Assembly (NCBI GenBank): GCA_937873155.1
Contig: CALMVZ010000035.1
Location: 1 to 64,000, forward strand
DNA length: 64,000 bases
Source of the DNA: an uncultured Bacteroidota bacterium
GTDB taxonomy: Bacteria; Bacteroidota; Bacteroidia; B-17B0; Aurantibacillaceae
Direction: 5' to 3'
The notes beneath the pieces were generated by a model. It had not been told where the DNA came from, made no database searches, and saw nothing but the letters and a program-made list of their open reading frames with translations. Made by a program: the position numbers and the translations under genes. This document shows positions 42,150 through 52,483 of the stretch, in pieces. Positions within the stretch are counted from its first letter, which is position 1. Every line of letters starts with the position of its first letter.

Positions 42150-43157
42150 ATGAAAACGAATTTATTCTCGATCATCTTACCGGTAATTATTGGTTTAAGC
42201 AATTTTGTAAATGCACAAAATGTGATCATCCCTGATGCAAATTTTAAAAATTATCTGATCAGCGTTCCGGCAATTAACACAAATTCTGACGGACAAATAC
42301 AAGTCAGCGAGGCCGCTGCTTTTTCAGGAACAATAAATGCAAGCTATAAGAATATCTCTGACCTATCAGGGATAGAAGCTTTTACTGCACTTACCGGGCT
42401 CGACTGCTCTAACAATCAACTAACCGGACTCGATTGCACATTTAATACTTCGCTTAAAACATTAGCTTGCCGGAATAATCAATTAACAGGTTTGAATGTT
42501 ATGTCTAATTCACTGCTCACCTCTATTTCCTGTGAGAATAATTTGCTTCCTAACCTTAACATTGCGAACAATACAGCGCTTATTGCAGTTTCATGCGGTA
42601 ATAATCAGTTGCCAAGCCTGTTCCTTGATAATAATACATCGCTTCAGTATTTATACTGCCAGGACAATCAACTAACATCATTATACTTACATCAGCATTT
42701 AGCCCTTAAGGAGTTGCGTTGTAACAACAATCAATTAGCGATCCTGAATGTGAAGAACGGCAACAACTCTAACTTTACTGCTTTTCATGCTTACAATAAT
42801 TCAAATCTAACTTGTATCACCGTGGATAATGTAGGTTATTCCAATTCAAATTGGTCAGCAGGAAAAGATGCAGCAGCAGTATTCAGTACAGATTGTCTGA
42901 ATTTAGGAGTTGCAGGTGTTGAGATCGGCGACGAAGGTTATTTTGTTTATCCGAATCCGTCGAATGGGATTTTTACGATCCGATCAAATGGTGATCAAAT
43001 TGTTAACCTTTATGATGTGAATGGTAAAAGCGTATTCAATAAGAATATAGCAGGAACAACTGCTATTAACGCGCAGGAACTTAATGAAGGCATTTATACT
43101 TTAGTTTTAAGTTCAGAGGCGGGTGTTTCAACTAAAAAAGTTGTGATTGCGAGATAA
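42150..43157 (+). CDS. leucine-rich-repeat-like secreted protein with T9SS sorting domain
   Basis: 335 residues with a signal peptide (cleavage after NAQ). Residues about 70-225 contain a run of about seven short leucine-rich repeats of 21-23 residues with an asparagine ladder and cysteines (LDCSNNQLTGLDC, LACRNNQLTGLNV, ISCENNLLPNLNI, LYCQDNQLTSLYL, LRCNNNQLAILNV). The C terminus is a T9SS type A sorting domain (YFVYPNPSNGIFTI ... GIYTLVLSSEAG). It should be displayed on the cell surface and may bind protein or glycan ligands. It is convergent with the phosphatase gene, with 2 bases between stops. Confidence 0.85.
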   Translation: MKTNLFSIILPVIIGLSNFVNAQNVIIPDANFKNYLISVPAINTNSDGQIQVSEAAAFSGTINASYKNISDLSGIEAFTALTGLDCSNNQLTGLDCTFNTSLKTLACRNNQLTGLNVMSNSLLTSISCENNLLPNLNIANNTALIAVSCGNNQLPSLFLDNNTSLQYLYCQDNQLTSLYLHQHLALKELRCNNNQLAILNVKNGNNSNFTAFHAYNNSNLTCITVDNVGYSNSNWSAGKDAAAVFSTDCLNLGVAGVEIGDEGYFVYPNPSNGIFTIRSNGDQIVNLYDVNGKSVFNKNIAGTTAINAQELNEGIYTLVLSSEAGVSTKKVVIAR

Positions 43158-43159
43158 GA

Positions 43160-46100
43160 CTAAATCCTGACACCTATTACCAAAAGATCATCTACCTGCT
43201 CGTAATTGCCTTTCCATGCATTTATCTTTTCGCTTACGAGTTTTTGTTGTTCGTCAACCGGTAAATGCATGATCTCTTTTAAGAATTGTTTCATGTTCTT
43301 TGTCATGAATTTTTTGCCATCCGGACCACCGAACTGATCAGGGAATCCATCACTGGTTAAATAAACAACATCATTCGTGTTTAGCAATATCTCATTCTGA
43401 TCATATTCAAAATTCAGAGGTGTGAAACTCGCAATACTTGCTTTGGTCGGTTTAACTTCTACAAATTCTTTAGTGTCACCTTTTATGATCCAAAGCGGGC
43501 GGTTAGCGCCTGTATAAATTATTTTCTTTGTTTTAGAATTGTAACGGATCAAAGCGATCTCCATCCCATCCCTGTTGGTTCCTTCTTCTAATGTTTCCTG
43601 CTTCAATACTTTTTTTATAGCGTTGTTGGCATTAAATAAAACTTTTGCGGGAGAATTATCGCGCAAAGCAGATTCGGTTAATTTTTCAGCACAGATCGTA
43701 CTCATGAACGCACCTGGAACACCATGACCTGTACAATCTGCACAAGCTATCAGGAACTCGTCATTATTTATTTTATGGAACCAATAGAAGTCACCACTTA
43801 CAATATCTTTCGGCTGGAAGAAAACGAAAACATCCTTATAAGCCTGCTTAATTTCAGATACTGAAGGTAAAATTGAGCTTTGAATTCGCTGTGCATAGTT
43901 AATACTATCGGTGATCTCTTGTTTCTGATGTTCGAGAAGTTTTACCTGTTCTGCAATTGTTGATGTTCTTTGTTTAATTACATTTTCCAGTTTTAAATTC
44001 TGTTCTATCAGGCGTTTCGAATTTAATTTGATAACTATGAACAAGAACAACAGGAACAAAATACCGTAAGCTAAATAAGCCCAGATAGTACGGTACCATG
44101 GCGGTAAAACTTTAAAAGGGAAATGAATTTCAAGGATATCCTTATTCAGGTCGCATCTGGCTTTGATATGGAAAACGTAATCACCTTCATGGAGATTGGT
44201 TGTCTTAATAATATTTTGTGTACTCCAATTTCCGTATTCCGTTTCGTCACTGCCTTCCATATAATAACTGAATTCAACTGCATTCTTATTTTCAAAACAG
44301 TTGTAGCCTGCAAAGAAAGTAAGCTGGTTATTTTCATATAGTACTTCAAAATCTTTACCACTCAGGTCATCTTTGAAAGAATAATTATCAATTATAGTGT
44401 CTTTCTTCGCTATTACCCAATTGAAAAAGAAACTGAACTGCCTGTCGAGTTTTTGATTTAATTTGTTCATTAAGAACAATCCTTCGTCTGTACAAATGAA
44501 TGTTGTTTTGTTTTCACTGTCGTAAGTGATAACGTTCACTTTCGTATCTTTTAGTTTATTGGTGATCTCATTATTTATAAAGCAACGGCCATTATCATTA
44601 CTTATGTAGATCACTTTATTCTCTACTTTATTGAGTTTTTTATTTTCAAATGATTGCGAACAGATTAAGTCGCCAACTAACTCAGCACCCCTGAATACCT
44701 CTGTTCCTTTAGTAAGCGGATAAAAGGTCTTTGATTTTTCGCAAAAGAAACGGTCGGTCTTTTCCCTTCTCACTGTATAAATTCCGCTATCGGTACCTAT
44801 CAATAATTTATTATCATAGCTGAAAACGTAATTCTCGCCAAACATCTCAGGAAGCCCTTCCCGTTTTTGAATAGAATCTAACAGAAATGAATTATAATAG
44901 TTCAGGTAATAGATGCCATTACTCTCACATCCGAAATAAATATTCTTATTATAATCTGAAGCAAGACTCTTTACCGGGATATTTAATTGGTAGGTTTTTA
45001 TATAAGTTAGTTTTTTCTCTATATAACTAAACACATCTACGCCTTCGTCGGTGCCGGCATAGATCAATTCAGGTTTATAAGGATCACACAAAATACAAAA
45101 TGTATTCTTCTCACTTTTTTGTGAAATCGTTTTGCCATCGTAAATAAAAAGACCTTTTAAAGTAGAAATGAATAATTCATTATTGATCTTTGATAATCCC
45201 CAGCTTTGTGTATTGAAATCCTGTAACATCCGGAAAGAAGTTTCCTTATCGTTAATGAACTGAACGCCTTTATCTGTACTTACATATAAATTATTGTTAT
45301 AATAACACGCACCGGTAACTAAGCCGGAAATACCATTCTGCCTGTCATACTTGTAAAGTTTTGAATTCAATTCAATAAATGAAGTTCCATAGTAAGTTGC
45401 TAACCATAAATTTCCGTTCACATCCTGGAAACCTGCTTTTACATTATCTTCATAGATTCCGGTTTTTGAATTGAAACGTTTTACCATTTCTAAATTCTTA
45501 TTTATTAAGAAGGCGCCTTTTTTGTTTGTAGTGATAATAAAATTACCATCACGCAATTGACAGCCATGATTGAATTCCGATTCAATCAATTCATCATTGA
45601 TAGCACAGGGCCACTTTTCAAATTTCGTTTTAGCGGGGTTTATTGAATCATAGGTCACTTTGTAAATTCCGTCCCCCCTGTAACCAACAGCATAAGTTGT
45701 GGCGTTGATCTTATATGAGAAAAAAGCTTTTTTGGAAACAAGATCTTCTGTATTTACAACATATTGAAGAACCCCGTTATCAAGCACCATTAAATTATTA
45801 TCAAGGTCTGTAACAAATAAATGTTTACCAATTGTAAGCGCCCGGATATTAAACGAGTTTTGAGGCGAGAAAGCTTTATAGGAATTTCCTTTTTTCTCAA
45901 TTAGTTTATCAGCGGATAAAAAATAAAGATTACCATTGTGATTAATGATCTGTTTAATTGGTTCATGCGGCTGATCATTAGGATTTGATAAATTAGCTTT
46001 AAGCGCAATGGGTTTATAACTTCCCCTTTTATCTTTTTCCATCATAAAGAACTCACCATCCTCTGCCCCTACATAAATAGTGCCGTCTGCGTCACTGATA

Positions 46101-46348
46101 ATACTGTAAGCCGTGTACTGTTGAGGCAAGGTTTTCGTATACCAATTCAAACCGTCAAATGTCAATACCCCGAACTGACCTGCAATAAAGATCCGGCCTT
46201 CTTTATCCTGCGCTACTCCATTGGTATTAGGGCCCGCATTATAATCCTTGGGGAGATAATTATGGATAAAATACTCACCTTTTTGAGCTAACAATTGTGT
46301 TTGTGTGAACACAATGAAAAACAACAGATATTTAAAGATTTTGGGCAA
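43160..46348 (-). CDS. propeller-sensor SpoIIE-type protein phosphatase
   Basis: 1062 residues. A signal peptide (1-21) is followed by a large two-component-regulator-type beta-propeller (about 25-640, with many (D)xxGNLWLATYYG-like blades), a Y_Y_Y-type Ig fold (about 650-735: EFSYYMEGSDETEYGNW), one transmembrane helix (about 740-765), a coiled coil ending KQEITDSINYAQRIQSSILP and a PP2C/SpoIIE domain with SGDFYWF, CADCTGHGVPGAFMSTIC and YLTSDGFPDQFGG. It is like a hybrid two-component sensor in which the kinase part is replaced by a phosphatase. The catalytic part is a paralogue of the 7TM protein at 2927-5173. It probably relays an external signal to anti-sigma or partner-switch proteins. 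Confidence 0.88.
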   Translation of the reverse strand: MPKIFKYLLFFIVFTQTQLLAQKGEYFIHNYLPKDYNAGPNTNGVAQDKEGRIFIAGQFGVLTFDGLNWYTKTLPQQYTAYSIISDADGTIYVGAEDGEFFMMEKDKRGSYKPIALKANLSNPNDQPHEPIKQIINHNGNLYFLSADKLIEKKGNSYKAFSPQNSFNIRALTIGKHLFVTDLDNNLMVLDNGVLQYVVNTEDLVSKKAFFSYKINATTYAVGYRGDGIYKVTYDSINPAKTKFEKWPCAINDELIESEFNHGCQLRDGNFIITTNKKGAFLINKNLEMVKRFNSKTGIYEDNVKAGFQDVNGNLWLATYYGTSFIELNSKLYKYDRQNGISGLVTGACYYNNNLYVSTDKGVQFINDKETSFRMLQDFNTQSWGLSKINNELFISTLKGLFIYDGKTISQKSEKNTFCILCDPYKPELIYAGTDEGVDVFSYIEKKLTYIKTYQLNIPVKSLASDYNKNIYFGCESNGIYYLNYYNSFLLDSIQKREGLPEMFGENYVFSYDNKLLIGTDSGIYTVRREKTDRFFCEKSKTFYPLTKGTEVFRGAELVGDLICSQSFENKKLNKVENKVIYISNDNGRCFINNEITNKLKDTKVNVITYDSENKTTFICTDEGLFLMNKLNQKLDRQFSFFFNWVIAKKDTIIDNYSFKDDLSGKDFEVLYENNQLTFFAGYNCFENKNAVEFSYYMEGSDETEYGNWSTQNIIKTTNLHEGDYVFHIKARCDLNKDILEIHFPFKVLPPWYRTIWAYLAYGILFLLFLFIVIKLNSKRLIEQNLKLENVIKQRTSTIAEQVKLLEHQKQEITDSINYAQRIQSSILPSVSEIKQAYKDVFVFFQPKDIVSGDFYWFHKINNDEFLIACADCTGHGVPGAFMSTICAEKLTESALRDNSPAKVLFNANNAIKKVLKQETLEEGTNRDGMEIALIRYNSKTKKIIYTGANRPLWIIKGDTKEFVEVKPTKASIASFTPLNFEYDQNEILLNTNDVVYLTSDGFPDQFGGPDGKKFMTKNMKQFLKEIMHLPVDEQQKLVSEKINAWKGNYEQVDDLLVIGVRI

Positions 46349-46361
46349 AATACGAATTTAC

Positions 46362-46394
46362 AAAAAAAGCCCTGAAGTACGGAGACTTCAGGGC
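46362..46394 (-). terminator. terminator of the first SBBP gene
   Basis: On the minus strand GCCCTGAAGT and ACTTCAGGGC (46369-46394) form a stem with loop ACGGAG-like bases and are followed by seven T (46362-46368). It lies 29 bases after the SBBP stop. Confidence 0.85.
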
Positions 46395-46422
46395 CTTAAG
46401 TATTCGTGAAAAACAAGTGTTT

Positions 46423-49400
46423 TTATCTGTCGATAACCACTTTTTTGATAGCAATGGTCTTATCGTTCTGTTTAATGGCCACAATATAAACCCCACCGCT
46501 TAATTCAGAGGTATTTATTACCAAGTGCTGGTTCAATGAACGGGTTTGATAAACCACCTGGCCTAAAGCATTCAATATTTCTATCGAAGTTTCTGCTTTA
46601 GTAATACTATTAAGGTCAATATTTAAAACATCGTTAGCCGGATTCGGATAAACATTGATCTTAGTATTCAATGTAAAACCGCCAATGTTTGTTGCTAATT
46701 TATCGTTCGACTGGTTACTCTTGGTCTTAGTTTTTACAACCAGAGTTGAAAGATTAGGATCGTATTTAGCCGTGGTGTTACAGTTAAACCCGACTGCATC
46801 CACGAACCATTTTACGTTCAATGGCCAGTACGATGCATAGAACGGATCATTAGCTAAATTACCAACAGTACTTGCGATCAAAGTTTCGGTACCCGTAGAA
46901 ACCATTCTGCGTTTTACGTTATACAATGATATAGGTGGAACACTTGCTTCAATGGCATAACTGTTCCAGTTAAAGTTTCCGTTCATCTGGTCCTGGATAA
47001 AAATAGTTTCGTGCCATTTACTCATGGCGCTATAATTACCGCAGGTATCACGGATCTGTAATTTGTATTTGTAATAAGTTAAATTAGGATCGCCGTTAGC
47101 AGGGCCAACACTTCTGTTTGTATCCACATACATACTGTAAACTGATTTATGGAGAGATGCGATCCGTTTGTACGTATTCAAACTTGTTTCACGGTAAACA
47201 ATAAAGCTATCTGCTGAAGGATAATTTGTTTTATCATAATAGATCTCATTATTGAATCCTAAACTATCTACAGTCACCTGGCAAATATCCGGTGTTGGAG
47301 GTTTAATAATTGTTACGGTAAAGTTACCGCCACCATTACAACCGTTGATTGAAGTTGCATTTATTGTATAAGTAGTACTTGTGGTTGGAGTAGCTGCAAT
47401 GGTCGGACTAACAATATTTCCGGGCATCCATGTGTACGAAGCAGCGCCACTTGCTGTTATAGTTTGTGTTTTATTTAAACAAATAACATTTGTACCTGAA
47501 ACCGTAACTGTAGGATTTGGCGCCTGGTTAACTGTAATGGTTGCAGTATTTGTGCAACTTGAAACTGCAGTTCCCCAAACTGTATAGTTTGCTGAAGCGG
47601 TAGGTGTGAATGGCACTGTATTACTTACACCGCTGCTCCAGGTATAAGTATTAGCACCGGAACCGCTAAGCGTTAATAAGCTTCCTGAACATACTGCTGT
47701 TGGAGAAGCAATGGGAACAATGGTGGGTTTAGGAGTAACAGTTATATTATTCACATAAGATGTAGTAGTTCCGCAAGCGTTAGTTGCTGTTACAATAATA
47801 CTGAAAGATGTACTGCCTGTAAAACTCATGCTTGTTGTTGTTCCTGTAGCAGGACTAAAACCAACTCCTGTTGCTCCTGCAACACTCCAGCCATAATTAG
47901 TTACCGGCTGAACGGAAGCAGCAGTTAAAGTAAGAGGTGAAGTTGTAGGCGTCCCGGCACAGATCGAATAATTAGAAGCCGTTGTAGTGATCGTTGTAGG
48001 AAGTGTACAGCCTAATTTATGAATGAAGGCATCGGTTGCGCTTCCACCGGTTGTAGTAAAATTTGAAACGCCCGGCCCCGGATCCATATCGCAGTTAGTG
48101 AAGTAATTTCCGGTGGTATAAATATATCCTGATGCATCAAGATCAATATCCGATGAATAATCCCCGGCCGAACTTCCCCAGGTCTGAACCCATGTCAGAT
48201 CTCCGAGGGGATTCAGTTTAAACACATAACAATCACTATTAGGACTGCCTATAGTTTGTATAGTATAGGTACCAGGTCCCGGATCAAAATCAACATAATC
48301 ATTAAAGCTTCCTGTAACATAAATATTTCCTGCGGGATCAAGTCTTATCTCTGAAGCGTTATCGCTGCTTGGCCCGCTGAATTGCTTTGCAAAAACGTAA
48401 TTCAAACTGCTGGTTAATTTTGTAACATAAATATCGCCGCTTCCTGCACTTGCCAGATTTGCCTGTGCAAAACCGGGATCCATATCACACAATCCATCGA
48501 AAGCACCGGTTATATATACATTCTCAGAAGCGTCAAGTTCAATCCCTGAACCACTTTCGCTCAACGTCCCTCCCATAACCGCATTCATTTGAAAACCACC
48601 GGCTGTTGCTAATTTCACGACAAAAATATCGCTGCCACCTGAAGTATTTTCAGTTCCACAAGAACAGAAAGGAGATAATTCAGCTCCTGTTCCAGAGAAA
48701 TATCCTGTAAAATATACACTTGTACCTGCGCTATTCACTTTCACATCAGAACCCTGGTCACCTGCAGTTCCACCCATTGTAGCGCCCCACGCAAAAGCGC
48801 CTGTATTAGTCAGTTTAAGAACAAAAATATCTTGTCCTCCATAAACAGGAGCTGTGTATGTTCCTGCTCCCGGATCAAGATCCGGGATGCCCGACACCTG
48901 ACCTGTTACATACATATTACCCGTTGCGTCCAGATCGATCGCATTTGGAAAATCTGAAACCGTACTTCCAATACGCCATGCGCCTAAATAATTTCCATTG
49001 TTATCCAGTTTCAGAATGTAAGCATCATTTGAACCTGCGGACACAAGATTGTTAACGCCGGCGCCCGGATTAAAATCAGTTGTTCCGTAAAATGAGCCCA
49101 CAATATGAATATTTCCCGACGCATCAATTTCGATATCTGAAGCCGTTTCATATTGTCCTGCGATACCGATCTGTCTTGCCCAAACAAGATTTCCGGCAGA
49201 AGTTAATTTTACAATGTAAACATCATTTGATGTTCCGGCTGCAGTCATATTAAACGTTCCGGCATTCGGATCAAAATCAGCCGTACCTGAAAAAGATCCG
49301 GCACAGATCACATTTCCGCTCGGATCTATCGCTATCGATCTACCGTCTTCATAACCTATACCGCCCCATTTCTTTGCCCAAACGAAATTTTGAGAAAAAA

Positions 49401-49482
49401 GTTGAGTTGATAAACAAAAAAAGCACGCTATAAAAGTTAAAGTAGCTATACTGAATTTAGAGTTGAATAAATGTTTTTTCAT
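46423..49482 (-). CDS. SBBP-repeat secreted protein with T9SS sorting domain (copy 1)
   Basis: 1019 residues with a signal peptide. About nine SBBP-type beta-propeller repeats (roughly residues 30-495) each carry the pattern of ASGNIYVTGxF, DxDPGxGT and YVxKLT. Then come Ig-like segments (about 500-740), a beta region (PDICQVTVDSLG ... WHETIFIQDQMNGNFNWNSY) and a T9SS type A sorting domain (INVYPNPANDVLNIDL ... GGVYIVAIKQND). It should be exported to the surface. The C-terminal about 330 residues are nearly the same as in the protein at 52926-55661. It follows the LytTR regulator gene, and its promoter has a 21-base-period repeat, so it is probably controlled by that system. Confidence 0.88.
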   Translation of the reverse strand: MKKHLFNSKFSIATLTFIACFFCLSTQLFSQNFVWAKKWGGIGYEDGRSIAIDPSGNVICAGSFSGTADFDPNAGTFNMTAAGTSNDVYIVKLTSAGNLVWARQIGIAGQYETASDIEIDASGNIHIVGSFYGTTDFNPGAGVNNLVSAGSNDAYILKLDNNGNYLGAWRIGSTVSDFPNAIDLDATGNMYVTGQVSGIPDLDPGAGTYTAPVYGGQDIFVLKLTNTGAFAWGATMGGTAGDQGSDVKVNSAGTSVYFTGYFSGTGAELSPFCSCGTENTSGGSDIFVVKLATAGGFQMNAVMGGTLSESGSGIELDASENVYITGAFDGLCDMDPGFAQANLASAGSGDIYVTKLTSSLNYVFAKQFSGPSSDNASEIRLDPAGNIYVTGSFNDYVDFDPGPGTYTIQTIGSPNSDCYVFKLNPLGDLTWVQTWGSSAGDYSSDIDLDASGYIYTTGNYFTNCDMDPGPGVSNFTTTGGSATDAFIHKLGCTLPTTITTTASNYSICAGTPTTSPLTLTAASVQPVTNYGWSVAGATGVGFSPATGTTTSMSFTGSTSFSIIVTATNACGTTTSYVNNITVTPKPTIVPIASPTAVCSGSLLTLSGSGANTYTWSSGVSNTVPFTPTASANYTVWGTAVSSCTNTATITVNQAPNPTVTVSGTNVICLNKTQTITASGAASYTWMPGNIVSPTIAATPTTSTTYTINATSINGCNGGGNFTVTIIKPPTPDICQVTVDSLGFNNEIYYDKTNYPSADSFIVYRETSLNTYKRIASLHKSVYSMYVDTNRSVGPANGDPNLTYYKYKLQIRDTCGNYSAMSKWHETIFIQDQMNGNFNWNSYAIEASVPPISLYNVKRRMVSTGTETLIASTVGNLANDPFYASYWPLNVKWFVDAVGFNCNTTAKYDPNLSTLVVKTKTKSNQSNDKLATNIGGFTLNTKINVYPNPANDVLNIDLNSITKAETSIEILNALGQVVYQTRSLNQHLVINTSELSGGVYIVAIKQNDKTIAIKKVVIDR

Positions 49483-49499
49483 GGTGAAATTTTAAGTAC

Positions 49500-49567
49500 T
49501 AAAGTTAGGTAATTTCAAACGATTAGCAGGAGTTTTGGAACTAACGTAAGGAAATAAAGAAGTTACG
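49500..49567 (-). promoter_or_regulatory. candidate LytTR operator and promoter, SBBP copy 1
   Basis: On the minus strand, CGTAACTTC (49559-49567) and CGTTAGTTC (49538-49546) match in 7 of 9 positions with a 21-base period. A -7-like TAACTTTA lies at 49500-49507. The CG of the near repeat is 38 bases from the box edge, as in SBBP copy 2. Confidence 0.5.
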
Positions 49568-49676
49568 CTTAATTTTTTAATAGAAAACAGAACTGTTTAA
49601 TACTGAATATCAACATGTTGTGGTTTTAAAAACGAAACTTACAAAAATCTTGATTATTAACGAACGTATTAACTGA

Positions 49677-50417
49677 TCAGGCCTTATTAAAGAGTTTTAG
49701 GAACTCGTCTTTTTTTCTGAAAGAAACATCTGCAGTAGTATCATTTGATAATAATACCTGGCTTTCTGTCTTCAGGAATTTCTTTACATGATCTAAATTA
49801 ATGATCCACGATTTATGGGTCCGGAAAAATAAATTACTATTCAATAACTCTTCAAATTCACCAATGTTCTTGGTGGATAATGACCTTAAACCGCTATTGG
49901 TAACGATCTTTGTATACTTTCCATCCGCTTCAAGGCTAATAATATCACTAACATTAATGAAAGCATATCCTTCAACTGAAGGGATCGCTATTTTCTGCAA
50001 ATTATTATCCTTCGATTTCAGATTGTCCATCAGCACATTTACATTCTGACCTGAAGTTCCTTTCTTTTCTTTTTCGAGTTTAGAAACAACACTCACTACC
50101 TCCTGTATAACCACCGGTTTCAATAAAAAATCGTAGCAAGAACTTTTAATTGCTTTTAAGGCATATTTTTCGTGCGCTGTTGTGAACACAACTTCAAATT
50201 CGGGAGAAGAAAAATAATTAAACAGGTCAAATCCCGTTTCAGAACCAATTTCCACATCGAGAAATACCAATTGCGGGGATCTTGAATTGATCAACTGAAC
50301 AGCATCACTGATGTTACCTGCAGATCCTACAATTTGTAATTGCGGACAATATTTTTTAAGGATTGTTTCTAAGGTATCGATACAACCTTTATCATCATCA
50401 ACAATAATGCAATTCAT
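49677..50417 (-). CDS. LytTR-type response regulator (copy 1)
   Basis: 246 residues. The receiver domain has CIIVDDDKG, VFLDVEIG with the phospho-acceptor Asp and LLKPVV; the C-terminal LytTR DNA-binding domain is from about 145 (IPSVEGYAFINVSDIISLEA, RTHKSWIINLDHVKKF). Such regulators bind direct repeats with a period of about two helical turns and activate nearby genes. Its partner kinase is the next gene upstream, one base apart. A pair of the same kind is at 55819-58543. Confidence 0.95.
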   Translation of the reverse strand: MNCIIVDDDKGCIDTLETILKKYCPQLQIVGSAGNISDAVQLINSRSPQLVFLDVEIGSETGFDLFNYFSSPEFEVVFTTAHEKYALKAIKSSCYDFLLKPVVIQEVVSVVSKLEKEKKGTSGQNVNVLMDNLKSKDNNLQKIAIPSVEGYAFINVSDIISLEADGKYTKIVTNSGLRSLSTKNIGEFEELLNSNLFFRTHKSWIINLDHVKKFLKTESQVLLSNDTTADVSFRKKDEFLKLFNKA

Positions 50418-50418
50418 A

Positions 50419-52314
50419 TCAGTATTTGTAATTTAAAGGTAAATAAAACTTTATCTCGGTTCCGCGGGCAAGTATTGGTTTCGACTTAATTTCAAATTTG
50501 ATATTGCCCGATTCTCTTTCGGTCATGAATAACAATTGCAGTCTGGATTGAATTATTTTCAGGGCATGCGAATTTTTCATAACAGAATCATCTTTCGCAT
50601 CAAACCCCTGCCCGTTATCTATAATGACTATTCTGAGAAGATCATTTTCAATTGAAATAATAAGTGAAATACAGGCATCATTTATCTTTTGTAATCCTCC
50701 ATGTTTAATAGAATTCTCAATAAAAGGCTGGATCATCATCGGAGGAACTAAAATATTTTCATGGTCTTCCGGGCACTCTACTTCGAATTTTAAACCATTA
50801 ACGAATTTCTGTTTTTCAAATTCTACGTATGTCTTTAAATAATTAATTTCTGTATCAAGCGTGATATGATCGTTTTCTGAATTATTAAGTGTCTGCCTCA
50901 TCAGCTGAGAAAGCAACTGAAGCCTGTCTATGGTCTTATCCTTATTATCATTTAAAACAGAACCCTGAATACTGTTCAATGCATTAAAAACGAAATGCGG
51001 GTTCATTTGACTCTGATACTTTGAAATTAATTTCGATTGTTCACTTAATTGCTCCCCTTGTCTTTGGATCTCAATATTCTTTTCCTGCAATTTCTTATTT
51101 GTTCTCGACAGGAAAAAAGCCAGCCATACCAGAAGTAAAACAACAATGACTACTGAAAGAAGAATAACCAATAACCTTGTTTTGGTTGCGGCGTCCTTCT
51201 CTAATTGCAATTCCTGGATCTTATTATCTGTACTTAATTTAACTATTTCATTCTCTTTCTTCTCTGTTTCGTATTGTGTTTTTAATTCTTCCATTTGAAT
51301 AGCATGATTCTGTTCCAGAAGGGAATCTTTTAATGCAGCATGTTTCTTTAAGTACAATAGTTCATTCGCCGGATCATTTAACTCAGAATAAATTTGAGCT
51401 TTGATCTGATAACTGTTAAGCAAATTATCTTTGAAGGAATTCTCTTTATTAATGTCTTCCGACAGATCAGCATAATAAAGAGCTTTTTTATGATCTTTCG
51501 TCCGCATACAAAGTTCCGACAGATTTGAATAAGCAATGGAAATATATTCCGGCAAACCAAGGCTCTTATAGATGTCAAGCGATTTTTGTGTATAACGAAT
51601 GGAAAATGGATAATTTGCCATTTCACCGTAAGCGGCTCCAATATTTGTATACACTAACCCCAGGTCGAAATTCTTTTTGCTTGTATCCATTAAAACCAGC
51701 GCTTTATTACAATAAAATAAAGTGCTGTCGAATAAGCCAAGAGTAAGAAACGTGTTGGTTAAATTTATGTAGGAGCCGATCAGATCTGCCTGAACAACAT
51801 CCCTGCCTTTATGTAAACGGTAATAATCTTCATCCATCTTAACCGCTTTACGGATATAAAAAAGAGCATCTTTATTGTTTCCTATCGAATTCAATATCTG
51901 GCTTAAAGAACCATATAACTTTGAAGTATTCACGGTGTCTTTAAATTTTTCGAAGATCCTGATGTTCTTCAGGCAGTTTTCAATCGCATCACTGAATTTT
52001 CCCTGCTGATAATCGATATGGCTGATCGTATTATAACTCATACCTCTTTGCTTTTCATAAAATGGTAAAAGCTGTTTGGTTTGTTTTTCAACTTCACTTA
52101 TTTCTTGCAAAGCGCTATCGGCATACTTTCTTGCTATCGGATGATTGGTTTGGGAATAGATTATCGCTAATTGATTATAGGCGTCTATTCTTAATGTATC
52201 TATATCAGAAGTCCTGAGAACAGATCTCCACATATCTGCGCTCTCCTGGCTTCTTGAATCAATAAAGGAAACAAGGATCAAAAAGGTTAAAATATGACGC
52301 TTTAGGTTTGCCAA
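50419..52314 (-). CDS. TPR histidine kinase of LytS/YehU type (copy 1)
   Basis: About 631 residues from a TTG at 52314 (MANLKRHILTFLILVSFIDS, signal-like); another TTG at 52353 would add 13 residues and no ATG exists. TPR-type helices (about 40-360) precede a transmembrane helix (about 378-400), a coiled coil and a His_kinase domain (YQSQMNPHFVFNALNSIQGS with the phospho-His) and HATPase motifs (PFIENSIKHGG, NGQGFD). The layout, periplasmic TPR sensor plus LytS-like kinase, is common in Bacteroidota. It phosphorylates the LytTR regulator next to it. Confidence 0.9.
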   Translation of the reverse strand: MANLKRHILTFLILVSFIDSRSQESADMWRSVLRTSDIDTLRIDAYNQLAIIYSQTNHPIARKYADSALQEISEVEKQTKQLLPFYEKQRGMSYNTISHIDYQQGKFSDAIENCLKNIRIFEKFKDTVNTSKLYGSLSQILNSIGNNKDALFYIRKAVKMDEDYYRLHKGRDVVQADLIGSYINLTNTFLTLGLFDSTLFYCNKALVLMDTSKKNFDLGLVYTNIGAAYGEMANYPFSIRYTQKSLDIYKSLGLPEYISIAYSNLSELCMRTKDHKKALYYADLSEDINKENSFKDNLLNSYQIKAQIYSELNDPANELLYLKKHAALKDSLLEQNHAIQMEELKTQYETEKKENEIVKLSTDNKIQELQLEKDAATKTRLLVILLSVVIVVLLLVWLAFFLSRTNKKLQEKNIEIQRQGEQLSEQSKLISKYQSQMNPHFVFNALNSIQGSVLNDNKDKTIDRLQLLSQLMRQTLNNSENDHITLDTEINYLKTYVEFEKQKFVNGLKFEVECPEDHENILVPPMMIQPFIENSIKHGGLQKINDACISLIISIENDLLRIVIIDNGQGFDAKDDSVMKNSHALKIIQSRLQLLFMTERESGNIKFEIKSKPILARGTEIKFYLPLNYKY

Positions 52315-52483
52315 ACTTCTATAAATGTAAAGAATAAAGGCTTTAAAAGCCAATAAGAAGCTTGTCTGCCACGTGTTATTGAAAGGATTGGGAATAAATT
52401 CCCTGCTAAATATTTTGGGTTCTTCTCAAATAAATAGCTCGGGGCTTTATTAACTAAATAGAATATAACCTATTTATACTCCT

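Noticed and set aside
49483-49676. small gene between the first SBBP gene and the LytTR regulator
   Set aside because: No frame of useful length with a start is found; the stretch is explained by the promoter and direct repeats.
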